Assembly (NCBI RefSeq): GCF_901000735.1
Contig: NC_081543.1
Location: 24,571,515-24,635,514, forward strand
Direction: 5' to 3'
From: Corylus avellana
Lineage: Eukaryota; Streptophyta; Magnoliopsida; Fagales; Betulaceae
Length of the DNA: 64,000 bases
In this document: piece by piece, positions 36,360-50,190 of the stretch
Position numbering within the stretch: the first letter of the stretch is position 1
How the letters are laid out: every line of letters starts with the position of its first letter
Notes under the pieces: generated by a model
Database searches by the model: none
What the model saw: only the letters and a program-made list of their open reading frames with translations
What the model was told of the DNA's origin: nothing
Program-made: the position numbers and the translations under genes

Positions 36360-36820
36360 ATTTACACCTAATTTTGAAAACTTTAGTTAAACTTCACTTA
36401 ATCTCCTCTGAATTGTCATCACTTTTGTAATGTCTCTTATAAAGTTTAATTTCTTTCAATTTAGTGTATCTATCTTTTAATTATTTATAATCTCATTACT
36501 TTGTTAACTTTTTCTAAAATACCCTTTATTTTTTTTAGAAAAAAAAATTACAAAGATTAAGGCGTTGGTCCGAATTAAACAGTATTTGCAAAAATACACA
36601 TTCCTCAATCTTTGTAAAAATAAAAAAATAATTAAATATTTTTTCTAAAAAAAAATGGGGGTAATTTGGATTTTTTTTTTTTTTTTTTGTTGAAATTTAA
36701 CTAAACTAATAGAGAGATTGAAAAAATTTAAAAATTTAATATCTTAAATTAAGAGCTTTTTGAACTTTAAAGAGAATATTACAAAAGATGGGACAATTCT
36801 TAAGTAAGGGAAGTTTTGCC
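36360..36820. mobile_element. Foldback element (copy 2 of the 23,215 element)
   Basis: Same arrangement as at 23,215-23,670. The inner hairpin's right arm reads CCTCAATCTTTGTAA here, so one base of its 15-bp stem no longer pairs. Confidence 0.4.
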
Positions 36821-37485
36821 TTTATATAATAAAAACTTACCTCTTTTATTATACTAAAAGAATAAAAGAATAAGCATGTTATGTCAGGTGAAAAAGTACC
36901 AAAAGAATGCAAAAGAGTAGTCGTCCATTGTAAAAAGTCTAAAAGATAGTGAGCGATGGATGGAAATAAGTTATGCAGAGAGAGTAAACTGACAATGGGT
37001 TGAAAGGTGAAAGTGCAAATCAAGAAAGACAAGAGAGGGAGCAAAAGCCAAGCAAAGCCTACTCCTCCTCTCTGACCATATATCCCAAGTTGAGATACAG
37101 AAGAAAAATAACATAGGGCCAGACCACGTGGATTGGTCTATCAACTTACCCGGCAAAACCCCATTATGAGGAGGAGTTGGATATATATATATATATATAT
37201 ATGGTGTTCTCTTGGGGCATGTATAAGAAATAGAATTTGTAAGTAAAAAAACTTTTTTTCTCGTAAAAGTTTTATTTTTAAACTTTTATTAAAAGTGTAT
37301 TTTTATTATTTTTAAATTTTTTAGATTCTTAAAAGTATTTTTAAATTTTTTTATTAAAGAAATATTTTTTTCTTCAAACAAATTTTTTGAGTGTTAAACG
37401 GATATTTAGGCCTATCAAACGCATATTCAAACAGACCCTTAATCTTATGTGGGTATTTTTTTTTTAAAAAAAAAAAAACTTATCA

Positions 37486-37520
<35 letters not shown>

Positions 37521-38383
37521 GACAAATAATGGAGAAAAAAGAAACAGCTGTAGAAGCATAAACAACAGAAGAAGGTGGTCATTTCATGGGACAACCCGAT
37601 TTGTCGAAATACAAAAATACAATATTAAAAAGCATGAGCTGCCACTCTGTTGCATGCCTCACTGCTTGCATCGGTAATTGTCTTTCTGCTAATCGTGACG
37701 TTTCTTGTCTTGTCTTCTCTCTTTCTTTCCCCCGTTCATGAAGGAACCTGGGAGCTCTGGGGTCTTCTAGCTCCCTGCATATTCTTCCAACAAATACACT
37801 ACTGTTTCTATGATATTCTTTTTTTTTTTTTTTTTTTTAACAATAAAAATACGGGAGCAACCCTTTGAAAGCAGCTCTGTTGCGAGATAAATGTTATACA
37901 TATTCTCATTTATATATTTTTTTATAGAGAAATGTAACGATTTTTTTTTGTGTTTTTTTTAATGTTTTTATGATCTTCTGAAGATATTATTTTCTAAAAA
38001 AATTGAAAAAAAAATATCATACCAGTCCCTAAAAATAAATCAGAAAATAATAATATTCACATAGAACTAAGAGAACACTAAAAATAACATTAACATTCAT
38101 CTTTATGATATGTCGGTAAAAATCATTTAAAATCTAACAGTAACTGTCACTGTCACGTCAATAAATGTATTTGGGAGTAGGAAGTAAGAATGTATGTAAC
38201 ATTTATCCTGTTAATTATAATAATAATGCTACTCTTTGAATGCATATATCACACTCATTTAATTTATATTGTTTGGCTTTATGTGTTTTGGGTGATTTTT
38301 CATGTCAATCACTTTAAAAAATAAAAGTGTCAATGCACTTAAAATATATGTCAAGTTAACAAATATAAAATAGGTGTGAAAAG

Positions 38384-38666
38384 TGTTAAAGTAATGATTA
38401 AACGATTAAATTTATCTCTTCCTATAAGTTTAAGCCTTTGGGACAAATGATGATTTAACATGGTATCGAAGCCTAAGGTTCTAGGATCGAATCTTGACTC
38501 CGTCAATTCACCCTTTCATTAAAATTAAATATTTCATGTGTTAGGTTTCACTTATTAAAAATGAGTTTGAACCCACACGTGAAGGTGAATGTTAAAATAA
38601 TGATTAAGTAATTAAATTTATCTTTTTCTATAAGCTTAAATTTTTATAATAAATGATAATTTAACA
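38384..38666 (+). mobile_element. TRIM, 283 bp (copy 2 of the 25,232 element)
   Basis: Same length and structure as 25,232-25,514. The primer-binding site reads TGGTATCGAAGC here. Confidence 0.87.
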
Positions 38667-39928
38667 AAAAGTAGTGTTATTATAATTATAATTAGAATAA
38701 TGCTTTATCATTGGTTCAAAAGAAAGGAGATAATGCTAGTAAAAGTCAAAAGAATGTTATTATTAAAGTTCTAACTCGAGATCTACTCATCACTAAATCT
38801 TATATTAATGAGCCCGGTTGAGTAAAGCATCAAATTAACCCTATCACATTTTTTTTTTTTTTTTTAAATAACGTTATTTTTTACACATTTATTTATTATA
38901 TTTATTTTATATTAGCTAATATGCTCTATTTTAAGTGGTTAAAATAAGAATGGATATAAAATGCGTATAATAAATGAACTTGAAGAAGTGTAAGAGTAAT
39001 TCTAGTGTCCCTTTTGAGTTTCTCCAAGAATGATGTGGCTATTAAAATCATCATTTGATCAAAATCTAATAATGATCAATTATAAGTTCAATAGTAATTT
39101 TAATAGTCACATCATTTTTAGAGGGACTCAAGAGAAACACAAAAGGAACTTGTAGTATTACACGAAGTGCAACATTACTTATCTCTATTTCATTGTTCTT
39201 AAAGAAATATCTAAACTATATATGGCTAAAAAGTTGTTTCTAAAATAGACTAGTTTCATACCATTTTTTAAGTTGGAAGAACTATATATTCTGGCTTAGG
39301 CCCGCAAACTTTTTAAAAATCTCTAAAAATTTTAAAAGTTCATGTAAATTTTATGTGTTTTTTTTTTTTTTTTAATAAGTTAAACTTTCAAAATTAAGTT
39401 TTCATCCTAAGATTTTGTAAAGAAAGAATAAAAAATATATATTTAAATGAAATAGATAAATATTTAGAGAGTGGAGCGTGTGGTATTTAAAAAATAATAA
39501 TTAAAATTTAAAGAGTGAGATATATATAAATGCTCTAACATATTAATTGTTCAATTCGTTGGGCAATACGTCTTCAAGAACCCCATTGAAACTTTTTCGG
39601 CCCATGTACTGATAAAGTAGGAGAGAACAAAATGATGAATACAATTGAATTTAAAATCAACGACAAGATAACATGATGAGATTTTTTCTTTTGGCGTGTA
39701 GGGATAATCCAAACACAAAGAAAAAATAATTCTTAGAATATTACTGTTTAAATTTGAGATTTAAAGCAAAATAGAGAGAAGGAAATACAAAGAATTAAGT
39801 TATAGCTCAACAATTACTCCTTTCATTCTCCAAATCGGAGCGAGGTTTTCCGCCTGTTGGAAGGGATTAATATGCTATTTAAAGTGTTTATTAAGTTGAA
39901 TTTGAAGGTTACAATTTGTCATTATTGG

Positions 39929-40503
39929 TGTTGGCGAATAATCTCACATTACTTGTGGACAATATCTTGTGCATGTTTATAAATAATGTACAACTTTCTC
40001 TTATTAAATCGATTTTATGAGATGAGTTAAGCCCATGAATTTATTTCATAGTATCAGAGCCTACCACATGACAAATGGGGCTCACACTACTTACTTTGTG
40101 ACAAGTGAAGAAATTTATAAGCTTAACTTATCTCATAAAACCGAAAAAAAAATACCAGCTTGCATATAAGAGAGAGTGTTGAGAAATAATTCCACATGTC
40201 CTGTGGATAAGACATTGAGCATATTTATAAGAAATAATCAATCATTTTTTATTGAATCGGTTTTATGAGATAAGTTATGCGAATTTCTTCATGGTATCAA
40301 AGCTTACCATAGGACGAATGGGGCCCACACAACTTACCCCGTAATAAGGACCCTGAAAAATATTAGCTTGCACGTGAGGGGGATGTTAAGGAATAATTTC
40401 ACATTGCCTGTGGACAAGATCTTTGGCATGTTTATAAGGAATGTGTAACTCTCTCTTATTGAACCCGTTTTATGAGATGAGTTAGGCCCACAAATTTCTT
40501 TCA
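39929..40503 (+). mobile_element. Three-LTR TRIM (copy 2 of the 26,776 element)
   Basis: The same 575-bp array, with LTRs starting at 39,929, 40,177 and 40,384 and ATTGG duplications at 39,924-39,928 and 40,504-40,508. Confidence 0.89.
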
Positions 40504-41474
40504 ATTGGATCAAATGCTTTTTGGACCGTTAAATGTGTCAAAAATCACTATAATTATGACCATTTGGTCATCTTCTTTCACTGTATTTTGTGAACAATTT
40601 TGTCAAATTTCTTTAGCACTTAAAAATTGGATCAAATATGTTTTAAAGATAACGTTATTGTGATCGAGCTTTAAAGTCTTAATTTCTTCTCCTTTTTTTT
40701 TTTCTCCCCTTATTCTATCTGTTCTTTTTTTCCAACATTCCATAATTTACTCTTAAAAGTTAATCCTTTCATTTTCTTATTCTGATATGATGAATGAATT
40801 GTACTTCAGCAATATTTACACTTATTTTACAAGACATAAAACAAATGTTCTTTTATGCTAGTAAAATTAGGATATTATCTTTACATTATCGTAGTATAAA
40901 ATAAATTTTTCTTTATATAACCGATTTTTATTTATTTTTATAACAATGCTTTTTATTTATTCATTTCATAAAAACTAGAACATATTTCTTTAACAAAATA
41001 ATATCATAAATACAATAAGAAATTTCTTCTATCTAAATATGATTTATGTTTTGTTTAACTATTTGAATGTCACCGTTCCAATCAGTTTCTAGATCTGCAA
41101 CATGTCAGCAAATCACGTCATTGACCATTGCTCGGACCATTAGAACTTTTTCAACTAGACAGTGATTTCCTTGCATTTGCATATCTACTACAAGCGCATT
41201 TTCAAATGTAATTCCTTTCGTTATCTCTACTATCAGTGACAATACTTCTATATGTCTGATAATTCTTCACATTGACCAGTGATTTGCTCCCAAAAATGAA
41301 GCAGGAAGAAAACGGAAGATAGACCGGAGATCGAGGTAAACAAAACCTTAGAAAATGACTAAAAGAAATCAAAACCCCCCCTCCCCAAAAAAAAAAAAAA
41401 AAAAAAAAACTACTGTAGATCACTTCTGAAAGCAAATTTTTTTTTAAAAAAAACAATAACTACTACTACAGAGT

Positions 41475-41480
41475 CTAAGC
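41475..41480. other. Empty MITE insertion site
   Basis: CTAAGC with a single TAA (41,476-41,478) marks where copy 1 carries the 293-bp MITE of 28,323. The flanks match on both sides, so this is a never-inserted or precisely restored site. Confidence 0.9.
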
Positions 41481-42161
41481 ATCATCCGACTCACCATTGT
41501 ACTATTCATAAAAAGAAAAGAGGTGAAGGGAGGAGAGAAAAAACAGAAGTTTATTTCTTCCTCCTACAATGATTTCATGGCAGGTACTAGCTAGGGTTTT
41601 CATCTTGGAGAGTGAAAGTTGTAGAACCGGTTCAGTTTGAATAGAATAATTCCGATTTTCCGCCAGCTCCATAGCTCATGCACATACAACAAGGTTAAGA
41701 AACTAATCATATAAAATCCAACGAAAAAAATCAAACAATGTAAATAAATATAATGAGTAGATCGAAAAGAAGAAAATATTGTAGAAATAAGAAGGGACTT
41801 GATGGATGATGGATGGACAGATGAGAAAAAAGTAGTGATTGGACAAATAGAAGTGAAACGGGAAATGAGATTGGTGAAGGGAGAGGTGCCCCATTTTCAG
41901 TTCATAGGCAGCCTTTTTGCCTTGATAAGACCCTGATTGAGAATATGACGATTCAAACATTAAAAAAATTTCCCATTGCCATGATACTCCTATTGCCTCT
42001 TCCATGGATTCCCCCTATCCCACTGTCTGTCTGTATCCTAGTAGTGCCACCCCCCTTAATAATTTTACCTAGCTAGTGTAAACTTTTGGAGTTTTATTAA
42101 TATCCTTTGAAATGACTAATTTTCAAAAATAAATAAATAAATGCATATACGTGTATAGCTA

Positions 42162-42613
42162 AAAACATTCACATTAGTTTATATACATTTTTATATAAAA
42201 TAGCTAATCAAAATTTATTTTATTTTATTTAGTTAATGAGTTTTAAAAGGCAATATATATCCGATTATTTATTTATTTTTATCTATATTAATTAAATTTT
42301 AATTTTTTTTATAAGAATTGCATTTTTCCTAAATATCATATTTTTCAATTTTTAGAAAAAAAAAAATCAGTGTAGAGAGAAATAATAGAAGAAAATTTTG
42401 AAAAAAGACAGATATGGTGAGAGAAATAGTATGTTAATAAGATGGATGTGTGAACAGTGTCCACTACATGTAGCGATGCACTATTCACAAATACAACAAA
42501 AATGTATTTTGCATTTAAGATATATAATCTGATGTAAAAAGTTTTTTAAGATTTTGCTAATCTATTTTAGATAAAAGTAATAAATGGCTAAGCCAAAGCC
42601 ATTGTGAGTGTTC
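42162..42613. mobile_element. MITE-like element (copy 2 of the 29,302 element)
   Basis: Counterpart of 29,302-29,763, with small indels in the A/T tracts. Confidence 0.45.
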
Positions 42614-42985
42614 TAAGAGATCAGAATTTGCTAGATGGTAGCCTCTTTGGTTGCAAGAGCATTTTTAATAGCTATATTTAACTATTATGAGTTCTTCTAC
42701 TTCCAGCTAGTAACCCTTTAAAAAAGAGGGTTTTTATTCAATTTATATGTAATTAATCCTAAGTTCGAATCCCACCCTAGCAAACTTGTGTGGCAATTAA
42801 ACGTGAGAGTTTGCTTGACCTTCACTCGACTCCCGTTCGAGTGAGTTTATGACATTGTTTTCTTCAAAGCACAACTTGCCACACCAATCCTAGGTTTTAC
42901 CCTACCTATATATTTAAGGCCTTGCATTTGCAGGAATTTCTAAGTGAGAGGAGGCAGTCGTTCTTTGACCATTGAGAGAATCCTA

Positions 42986-43245
42986 GGGCTTTGTTTGGCA
43001 AAGACTTTATTTTCCTTTATTATTGTTCATGCACAATTTTCCAAAAAAATTAATATCAAAACATTTTCATTTTTTTTCACTTTTTATATCACATTATTCA
43101 CTCTTTATTACTATTCAAATAAAAAAATCATTACAAAACAAAATTTTTTCACTTTTTTATAGCAAACATTTTTATTTTATTTTTTTCACATCAATCCTAC
43201 TTAAACTATAGTGTTTAAGGAAAAGGCTTTTGGCAAACAAAGCCC
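42986..43245. mobile_element. MITE (copy 2 of the 30,135 element)
   Basis: Counterpart of 30,135-30,392 with the same 18-bp ends and two small homopolymer differences. Confidence 0.68.
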
Positions 43246-44137
43246 TAAACTTCGTAAGCCTAAACTAAAATACAAACTTCTTCCAAAATTCACATAATAG
43301 AAAAACGTTAGTCATATGCTAGTTTAGTAGATTACCACCAGAGTTTTGGGTTGTGGCAAGCAAGTTCGTTCATGGAAAATAATGTTAGAGTTCTGCAGCT
43401 GTAACAATAGAAGACAAATGGGTTGTTTGTTGATGTTATAATGTTGGGTTTAGGGTACAAAGGTTTTGTAAATATATACTGATTGTTTAAATTCCTCAGT
43501 AGTGAAAATTTCTTTCTACTTTGTCATCAGGATCTTTGTGTTGAGTTTGTTTTATGCTTTTGCCTATAAACACCCATTCAAACCCAAACCCCCAATGTTG
43601 TTTGGAGGTGATCAATTACAAGGGAGGGAGAGTTAACTGCAAAAAATTATGTTAAGTTTATTAAAAATATTTGCCTCTCACATGTTAGAAAACACTTGAA
43701 AACTTATAAATTGGTTTGTAAGAAATTTTTATCATTAATTTAATGTTCAATATCTACTATTAAAGTTATTAGTTTCACATGTTCTGTGTGTGTTTAATGA
43801 TTTTGTGAATGTTTCAAGAAGTTAGGTGATAGACCATTTTTTCGATTGATGTCCAATTAGTGTGAGAAATTGAGTGGACAACACCCTATTGGCTTAGGCT
43901 TTTTAAAAAGAGAGTCAAGCCTGAAACTCACGCTAACCAGGGCACTTGGTGGCTATTGGGGCACTATAAAGCCGCAAAAGACTTAAAACCCAAAATCCCA
44001 AAAGACAAGAAACCAGAGTCATTATATTTGGTTTCAAGAATAGTGTTATTCATAATTTCAACAACTGTAATTATAATTTTATTGGAAATGATAAATACAA
44101 ATTCAATAGCAATAATAATGGTTGTTTCACTTGTGAC

Positions 44138-44440
44138 AATAGGTATATATAGATTCAATAGCAATAGTAATAACAATAAATTTCACCAGTAATAGAAACT
44201 GCATGTTCAGCAGTTACAATAGTTGTGCGTCTAACAAGAACCAAGATTGTGCGTTCAGTACTTAGTAATAAGAACTAAGTGTTCAACACTAATAAGAACT
44301 ACACGTTCAGTAATAATAATAGATGTACGTTTAGCAGTGATAAGAACTATTCATTTAGCAATAATAAAAATTATGCGTTTAGCAATATTAATAATTATAC
44401 ATTCAACAGTAATTATAATGTTAAGTCCAATAGTAATAAT
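44138..44440 (+). repeat. 24-bp-period repeat tract (copy 2)
   Basis: Same as 31,290-31,590. The octapeptide-pattern frame is open again from 44,279 for 73 codons. Confidence 0.45.
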
Positions 44441-46421
44441 CGTGATGACTCGTGCCAGGACAATAACGACTTTATCAACAGAAGTGATGCAGCTTCATGA
44501 GTTAGGAACATAACAACTTCATCAATAGTAATAATGATTACTTTTATTAGTGACGATAGTGAAATGAGTAACAATCTGACAACAAGTGTTGCGTGGTCTT
44601 GGGCATTTTTCAACCCCAAAAGCTAGTTCAAGAGGTGATGCTTTCCTTCACACTTGTAAACCCTAAACTCGAAAGTTTGATGCTTTTTTGGAACATTCGA
44701 GTAAAACCCTAGAACCATTGATAAAACAGTACATTAAACATTCGAAAGTAGTACACCAAACGTTCAATAAAGCTTGAAGAGCAAATTTAATCTATTAGCC
44801 ACATCATTCAATCTTATCAACTCCACCCACTCCTATAAATACTCCACTTACGCTCCTTCAGCCCTCATTCATCCCCATGAACCTCAGCCACCTTAATCCT
44901 AGAGAGAGAAAGGGATGATTTTGGTATTGTTCAATCTTCATTAAGATAAACCTTGGACCTTACTCGTTTTTCATGTTGTTCATGTTCTAACCATGTGATT
45001 TGCCATGATTTTTACAAGCCTTAAGTGTGACATGATGAATTTATACTTAAAAGCCCATGATTTTCCAAAAAGTTATAAACTTTCCATTGTTTTTCAATTT
45101 TTATTATGCTGATATGGTTTAACGACATGTTTTTATTAGGGTGCTAGAAGCTTTACTTGAGATTCGTTACGCAATGAGTAGAAGTTTAGAGCTTTCATGC
45201 ATTCTGGCATATGGTCGAACATTCAACCCTTGTTGACTGAACATTCAATATCGAGACCGAACGTCCGACAATGCCCAGAATGTATAATTACGGTTTTAAT
45301 AATGGTTTAACTCTTGATTAGGGTTTTTAAGTGCATAAATTAGACTCTCGAGGTACCCTTTATAATGTTAGATTATGTTTCACAATAGTGGGAGTTGGAA
45401 ATATCCAAGAGTTTGAATGAGCGGACGGTGTAAGTAAATATTTACAAAACTGCTTAATAACAACATGTGATATGTCAAAGGACTAAGCATGCGTTTCTTT
45501 TTAATAACATGTTCTGACCCTATCACTTTTATATAGATGAATAAATCTTAAATATGATTTTTTGAATAAATGAACGATAGATGCATTGTATGAGATGATA
45601 TACCAGTACATGGGGTATAATGGCCATGAGCTTATTATATGGGCTGACCCTATGGTCACAAAGGTTAATTGTTGATGTATGGCATTGGATCCAATTTTAA
45701 GCTAGGTATGTAATTAAACTTTTATATGGATTTATTTTTAAATTTGCTACCAAGTAATAAAATTGTTTATGTCAAATTTTATATTTAGATTGCTCTTTTA
45801 AATTAATTGCCAATAAATATGTATATTTCTTTTTTTTTTTTACATATTTTAATTTTAGGAAATATATAATTGCAGTTGCTTAAGATTATGGAGAACAATA
45901 ATTCTATTGAGCCTCAATCGAATTCTAAGCAAGCTTGTGTCGAATGAAGATTTAATGAATCTCTAGCTACTAATAGATTCTTTCTTACGAAGAAAAATTT
46001 ATGATTACCATCTGAATGATACAGATCAAAATCTCTACAAAAAGAACCTTGCCAAGAAGTTAACCATATTTTTTCACAAAGACAATTTGAAAATTATGGG
46101 GTGGTTTTAATCTAATGCGGTTCAAAGAACATGCTAGCTAGTTCAAAATATAAAAACTCGTCGGGGACAACTAAATATATTAATGTTAGGCGTGACAAAA
46201 TAAAATTCAAATTTCATTTATATGTTTTAAACGATAATTAAAATTTGTTGAATCATTTTTTTATTTTGTTAGTTCTATTCTTTAATATTTTTAATCTTGC
46301 CTTCTTCGAACCAAAATCATGACTATCACATTAGCAGTCGTATAATGTTATACTAATTACTGTAATAAATAACATCAATATGTTTATTTGCGTTCTTCAA
46401 GCTAAAATCCTGACTCCCTTA

Positions 46422-47069
46422 GAGCATTCATAATGGAGGAGCCAAATTTTTATACAAAATGGCCACTCAAAACTCACAAGTGAGAGAAACAATAAAAAAT
46501 AAAATGACTCTCTTGAAAAATGCTGTTACATTTAACTTTTTTTTTTTTGCTCTTCTAATTAAATATTCATTTTGCATTTTTTTTTTAGCTAATCCAATGT
46601 AAATGATTTTTTACAAATCTGATTAGCCATTTTAGATAAAAATAACATTTGACTCTTCTAAGAGCATTCACAATGGAGGAACCAAATTTTTATGCAAAAC
46701 AGGTCCTCAAAACTCACTTCATTTGGTTTAGCTAAGGAATTTTAAAAGCCCCATACTTCTGATTAGCTATATTTTTATATATATTATTTACTCTTTACTG
46801 GGAAAAAGTTTTGGAAAAAGTTATTGGGAAAAAATGGAAAAAGTTTTGGTAAAAAGAGAAAATACAAAAAGAAATAATAAAAAATAAAATAGCTCTCTTA
46901 AAAAATACTGCTACATTTAGCTTCTTTTTTTTTTTTTTTTGCTCTTCTAATCAAATATCCATTTTGCATTTTTTTTTTTTTTTGCTAATCCAATATAGGA
47001 GATTTTTTTACAAATTCGAAGAGTCATTTTAGATAAAAATAACATTTAAGTATTCCATTGTAAATACTC
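46422..47069. mobile_element. Two adjoining Tourist-like MITEs (copy 2)
   Basis: Counterpart of 33,574-34,221 with the same TTA flanks. A short stretch near 46,865 differs (ACAAAAAG versus GGTGAAAG in copy 1). Confidence 0.63.
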
Positions 47070-48005
47070 TTAGTAACAATTGTATAATAGTAGAATAAAT
47101 AACATTACTCAAATAAATAACATAAGTCATGCTGTTTATTTGTGCCAAACCCCCAAGTTGCCTAACCCTCCCAAAAAAAAAACAAAGAAAAACAAAAAGA
47201 AAAAGAAAAGAAAAGGAAAAACTGTCTTGTCAGGTTCTTAGTTTACATCAACTTGCCTTGTGCTGCTAACTACATGGGTAATGAGGAAAGTGGAGCAACG
47301 GAACTCGGAAGACATTACTATAGTGTGGTAACCTTTTTATAACATGTTTTGGGACCAAAAAAACTTCCCTGAATTAAGCATGGATTTATGATACATATGT
47401 TGTGTGCTTGATTATGACATAAACATATATATTGACTGCATTAATCATGCAATGCTTTTTAATTAGTTCAAACCCCTCAGTTTATTGGGTATCTTTCGTT
47501 ACTTTGCACGTATTACTAACTTATCTATAAACTTTTACCCTCTTTAAATATTCTTTACGGAAACTTGCATTGTTGTAGCTAGCTAGGTATCATGATCATC
47601 ACACTGTTAAATATTGCTAGATGTACTCATTATTTGATCCCCAATTGACTTGTCTTTTTTTTTATCTGCAAAGGAAAGTGTTCAGAGAAAAAAAGAAAAA
47701 AAAGAAAAAAAAATTCAGCCAAGGAAAAAGATATATATATATCACCTAAAAGATTGCCTTTTCTTGCCGTGAGGAACATAAACAATACCTAATGGTCGGA
47801 CAGCCCTGCAAATATATTATATTGTAGGACACAAAAAGGCTATTGGAACATGTCCAAGTAGGTCTGTATCTGTTCACAGTGTTATATGGTTTATTTTATT
47901 TTTATGTCTACCGTATTGATTTTTTAGCCCATACGGAAGCCCTAGGAAAGATAGGTTTTCACAGGGATCTGTAGGGTTTAATTCAATTTTCCTGTAAAGT
48001 AGTTT

Positions 48006-48795
48006 CACAGTTCCATTCCACGTAGCAACTTTCTTATTGAACAAACAGCATATATCTTGAAGCTATATATATATATATATATATATATACGGATGCAAAG
48101 ATGGTTTTGCATGAGAACTTTTCTTTAAAATATGCTTCTAGAGACCATTTTTAATCCTATAATACAGCTAATAATATACCTAAATCGCCACTAATCAGGG
48201 AGGAGACTCAGCTGCGCTACCCTACTTTGATAGATCTCGCATCGAGTAGGACCATAAAAATTGCCCTTTCAAATTTCAGGAGAGAAAACAGTGGTTTGAA
48301 GAGAATCGCTAGTCATTTCACTCTGAATTATGTGCTCTATTATTGAGCAAATGGGTGCCTAATTTAATCCCCTAATAATGATCCATATATATATATATAT
48401 AATCTCCGTTTCAAATGTAAAATTATGTACACCATTAAATACACAAACTTTCAATCAAGATTCTGTTCCATTCATGATATAAAAGGTTAGTATGTTTGTT
48501 CTCAATATAATTAATTAACAACTAATTAATTAGACTTAATTATAGCATCCTGCATGCGTATTATAATTAAATTCAATAAATTATAAAGATCTAGGCATAT
48601 GCAAAAGAAGTGATGGGCTTTCCATAATGCATGCTATTGGTAGGAGTACTGTAGTACATGGCAATGGCCAATGTGAAGCAAACAAGAATATGAATAACTC
48701 CCCTTTTATCTTCTTTATTTGTTTTTGTTTTTTTTTCTTTTTCCCAATATTTTAAAACATTCGTAGTCTGATCTCAGCCTCTATTTTACCTTTTA
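48006..48795. other. Upstream region of MIR319, no gene seen
   Basis: AT-rich with (AT)n tracts at about 48,064-48,088 and 48,386-48,401. No ORF. It is presumably the promoter region of the downstream MIR319 gene. Confidence 0.45.
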
Positions 48796-48796
48796 G

Positions 48797-48810
48797 CTTA
48801 TATATATAAA
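48797..48810 (+). promoter_or_regulatory. TATA box of MIR319
   Basis: CTTATATATATAAA lies about 200 bp upstream of the miR319 hairpin. Transcription would be expected to begin about 30 bp downstream, near 48,830-48,840 in CATCCATCATCC. This is inferred from sequence and spacing only. Confidence 0.5.
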
Positions 48811-48995
48811 GCCATTCCTTCCCCTATACATCCATCATCCATCAGTTGCTTGGTTTGGTGAGTTGGTGGCAGCAGAAGTTCTCTGTCTTCCATCTTCCAT
48901 TAACCTTTAGAAAATCATTTCATTTCAGCCTCTTTCATTTTAAGCAAAGATTCATTTTTTTTTTCTTTTTTTGTTTGTCTTTCTTTTGATGATCA

Positions 48996-49178
48996 ATGGT
49001 GAAGAGAGCTCTCTTCTGTCCACTCATGGGTGCCTATAGGATTTAATTAGCTGCCGACTCATTCATCCAAATACTGCGTTAAAAAGGAGAATACCCAGTA
49101 AATGAGTGCATGATGCGGGAGACAAATTGAATCTTAAGCCTCCTGTACTTGGACTGAAGGGAGCTCCCTTTCTTTTCT
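48996..49178 (+). ncRNA. MIR319 precursor hairpin
   Basis: The 3' arm at 49,149-49,169 matches all 21 nt of canonical plant miR319 (TTGGACTGAAGG at its 5' end, GAGCTCCCT at its 3' end). The 5' arm at 49,003-49,023 (AGAGAGCTCTCTTCTGTCCA) is the partly complementary star side. The long foldback between them, with ACTCATT facing AATGAGT and the block GATGCGGGAGAC, is typical of the 180-200 nt MIR319 precursors that DCL1 processes from the loop. miR319 directs cleavage of TCP-class mRNAs and so controls cell proliferation, leaf margin and flower growth. miR159 differs at several bases, so this is 319. It stands alone here, and a TATA box lies at 48,797. No protein-coding host gene is seen, so it is likely its own Pol II unit. 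Confidence 0.94.
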
Positions 49179-49691
49179 TCAAATCTCTTTCTTTTTCTTT
49201 TTTTGTTATTATTATTATTATTTTTCAATTATTTGTCTCTTTTGTGATGCTGAGGTAATGCCACTCCACTTACTCTATGTTAATTTGTTAATGTTTATCT
49301 TGTTTGGCAAGCAAGCAAGCATGAAATTAATGTATTTTCCTCTCTTAATTATTATTTCCATTGAAAATTGTTTCAACTAGGGTTTAGGTGTAGAAGCTTA
49401 TAAATATATGTTTCTTTGATTTTGAGGATGTTTTTCCTTCTTGTTTTGAACAATGATTTTAGGGTTTTGGCAGTGGAGCAGCTGATGTTTAGAGGCATGA
49501 TAATTAAAGAAGCTCACGCTCTACGACAATAGCTTCTTGGGTCTTGCTCTCTTACTGCAACAAGTTCCTAGACATGTCTCCCAGATAGTGCAATTACCGA
49601 AATATCCTCCCATCCTACGTGGTTGGTTCCAAGTGCAGCAATGGAAAAGAAGTTCTCAGGAAATCTCCAATATCTCATATTTATTGCTTCA

Positions 49692-49725
<34 letters not shown>

Positions 49726-50159
49726 TCTTTTTCAGCTTATTAATTGTTAACCTAATGATCAGTGGGAAAATCTTAAAACCACTACTGCTCTTGAGCTCCC
49801 CCATGAATATGTGGGACTGATGATCAGTTTTTCCATTTGTATGAAAAACAAATGCTCATTTTCTTTGCTTTTCTCTCTGGAATTTGCAAATCTGTATGAT
49901 GGGTTTTGTTTTTTCAACTTCTTATATCTTGATGCCAGAAGACAAGATACCTGCTTCGACTGTATATTTGACTGAGATCTTGTTCCCTACTCTCATCCAA
50001 TGAACAAGAGAAGATGCAAATAGTTGAGCAAAGCTGGTTTAATAGATTTGCTTTCTTTTTAAGGAGTGAGCAACAAAACAAACGGCTCCTGTTCATTGTA
50101 ATACAAAGGCAAATCTTGTAGTCTTTTAAGATTTGATCTCCACTCATTCTTATACTATA

Positions 50160-50190
<31 letters not shown>

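Larger units (their letters stand above)
35262..48005. repeat. Block 2, copy 2 (duplicated about 12.7 kb)
   Basis: Matches 22,111-35,157 throughout in the same order and orientation, with scattered substitutions and small indels. The largest difference is the missing 293-bp MITE. Sequence runs on unbroken at 48,006 toward MIR319, so this copy is joined to that gene. No gene is supported inside. Confidence 0.92.

Noticed and set aside
22111..48005. Reading the 13-kb repeat as a recent tandem segmental duplication
   Set aside because: Both ends coincide with a fixed-size gap and the first block shows the same pattern, so contig overlap is simpler. Only long reads can settle it.
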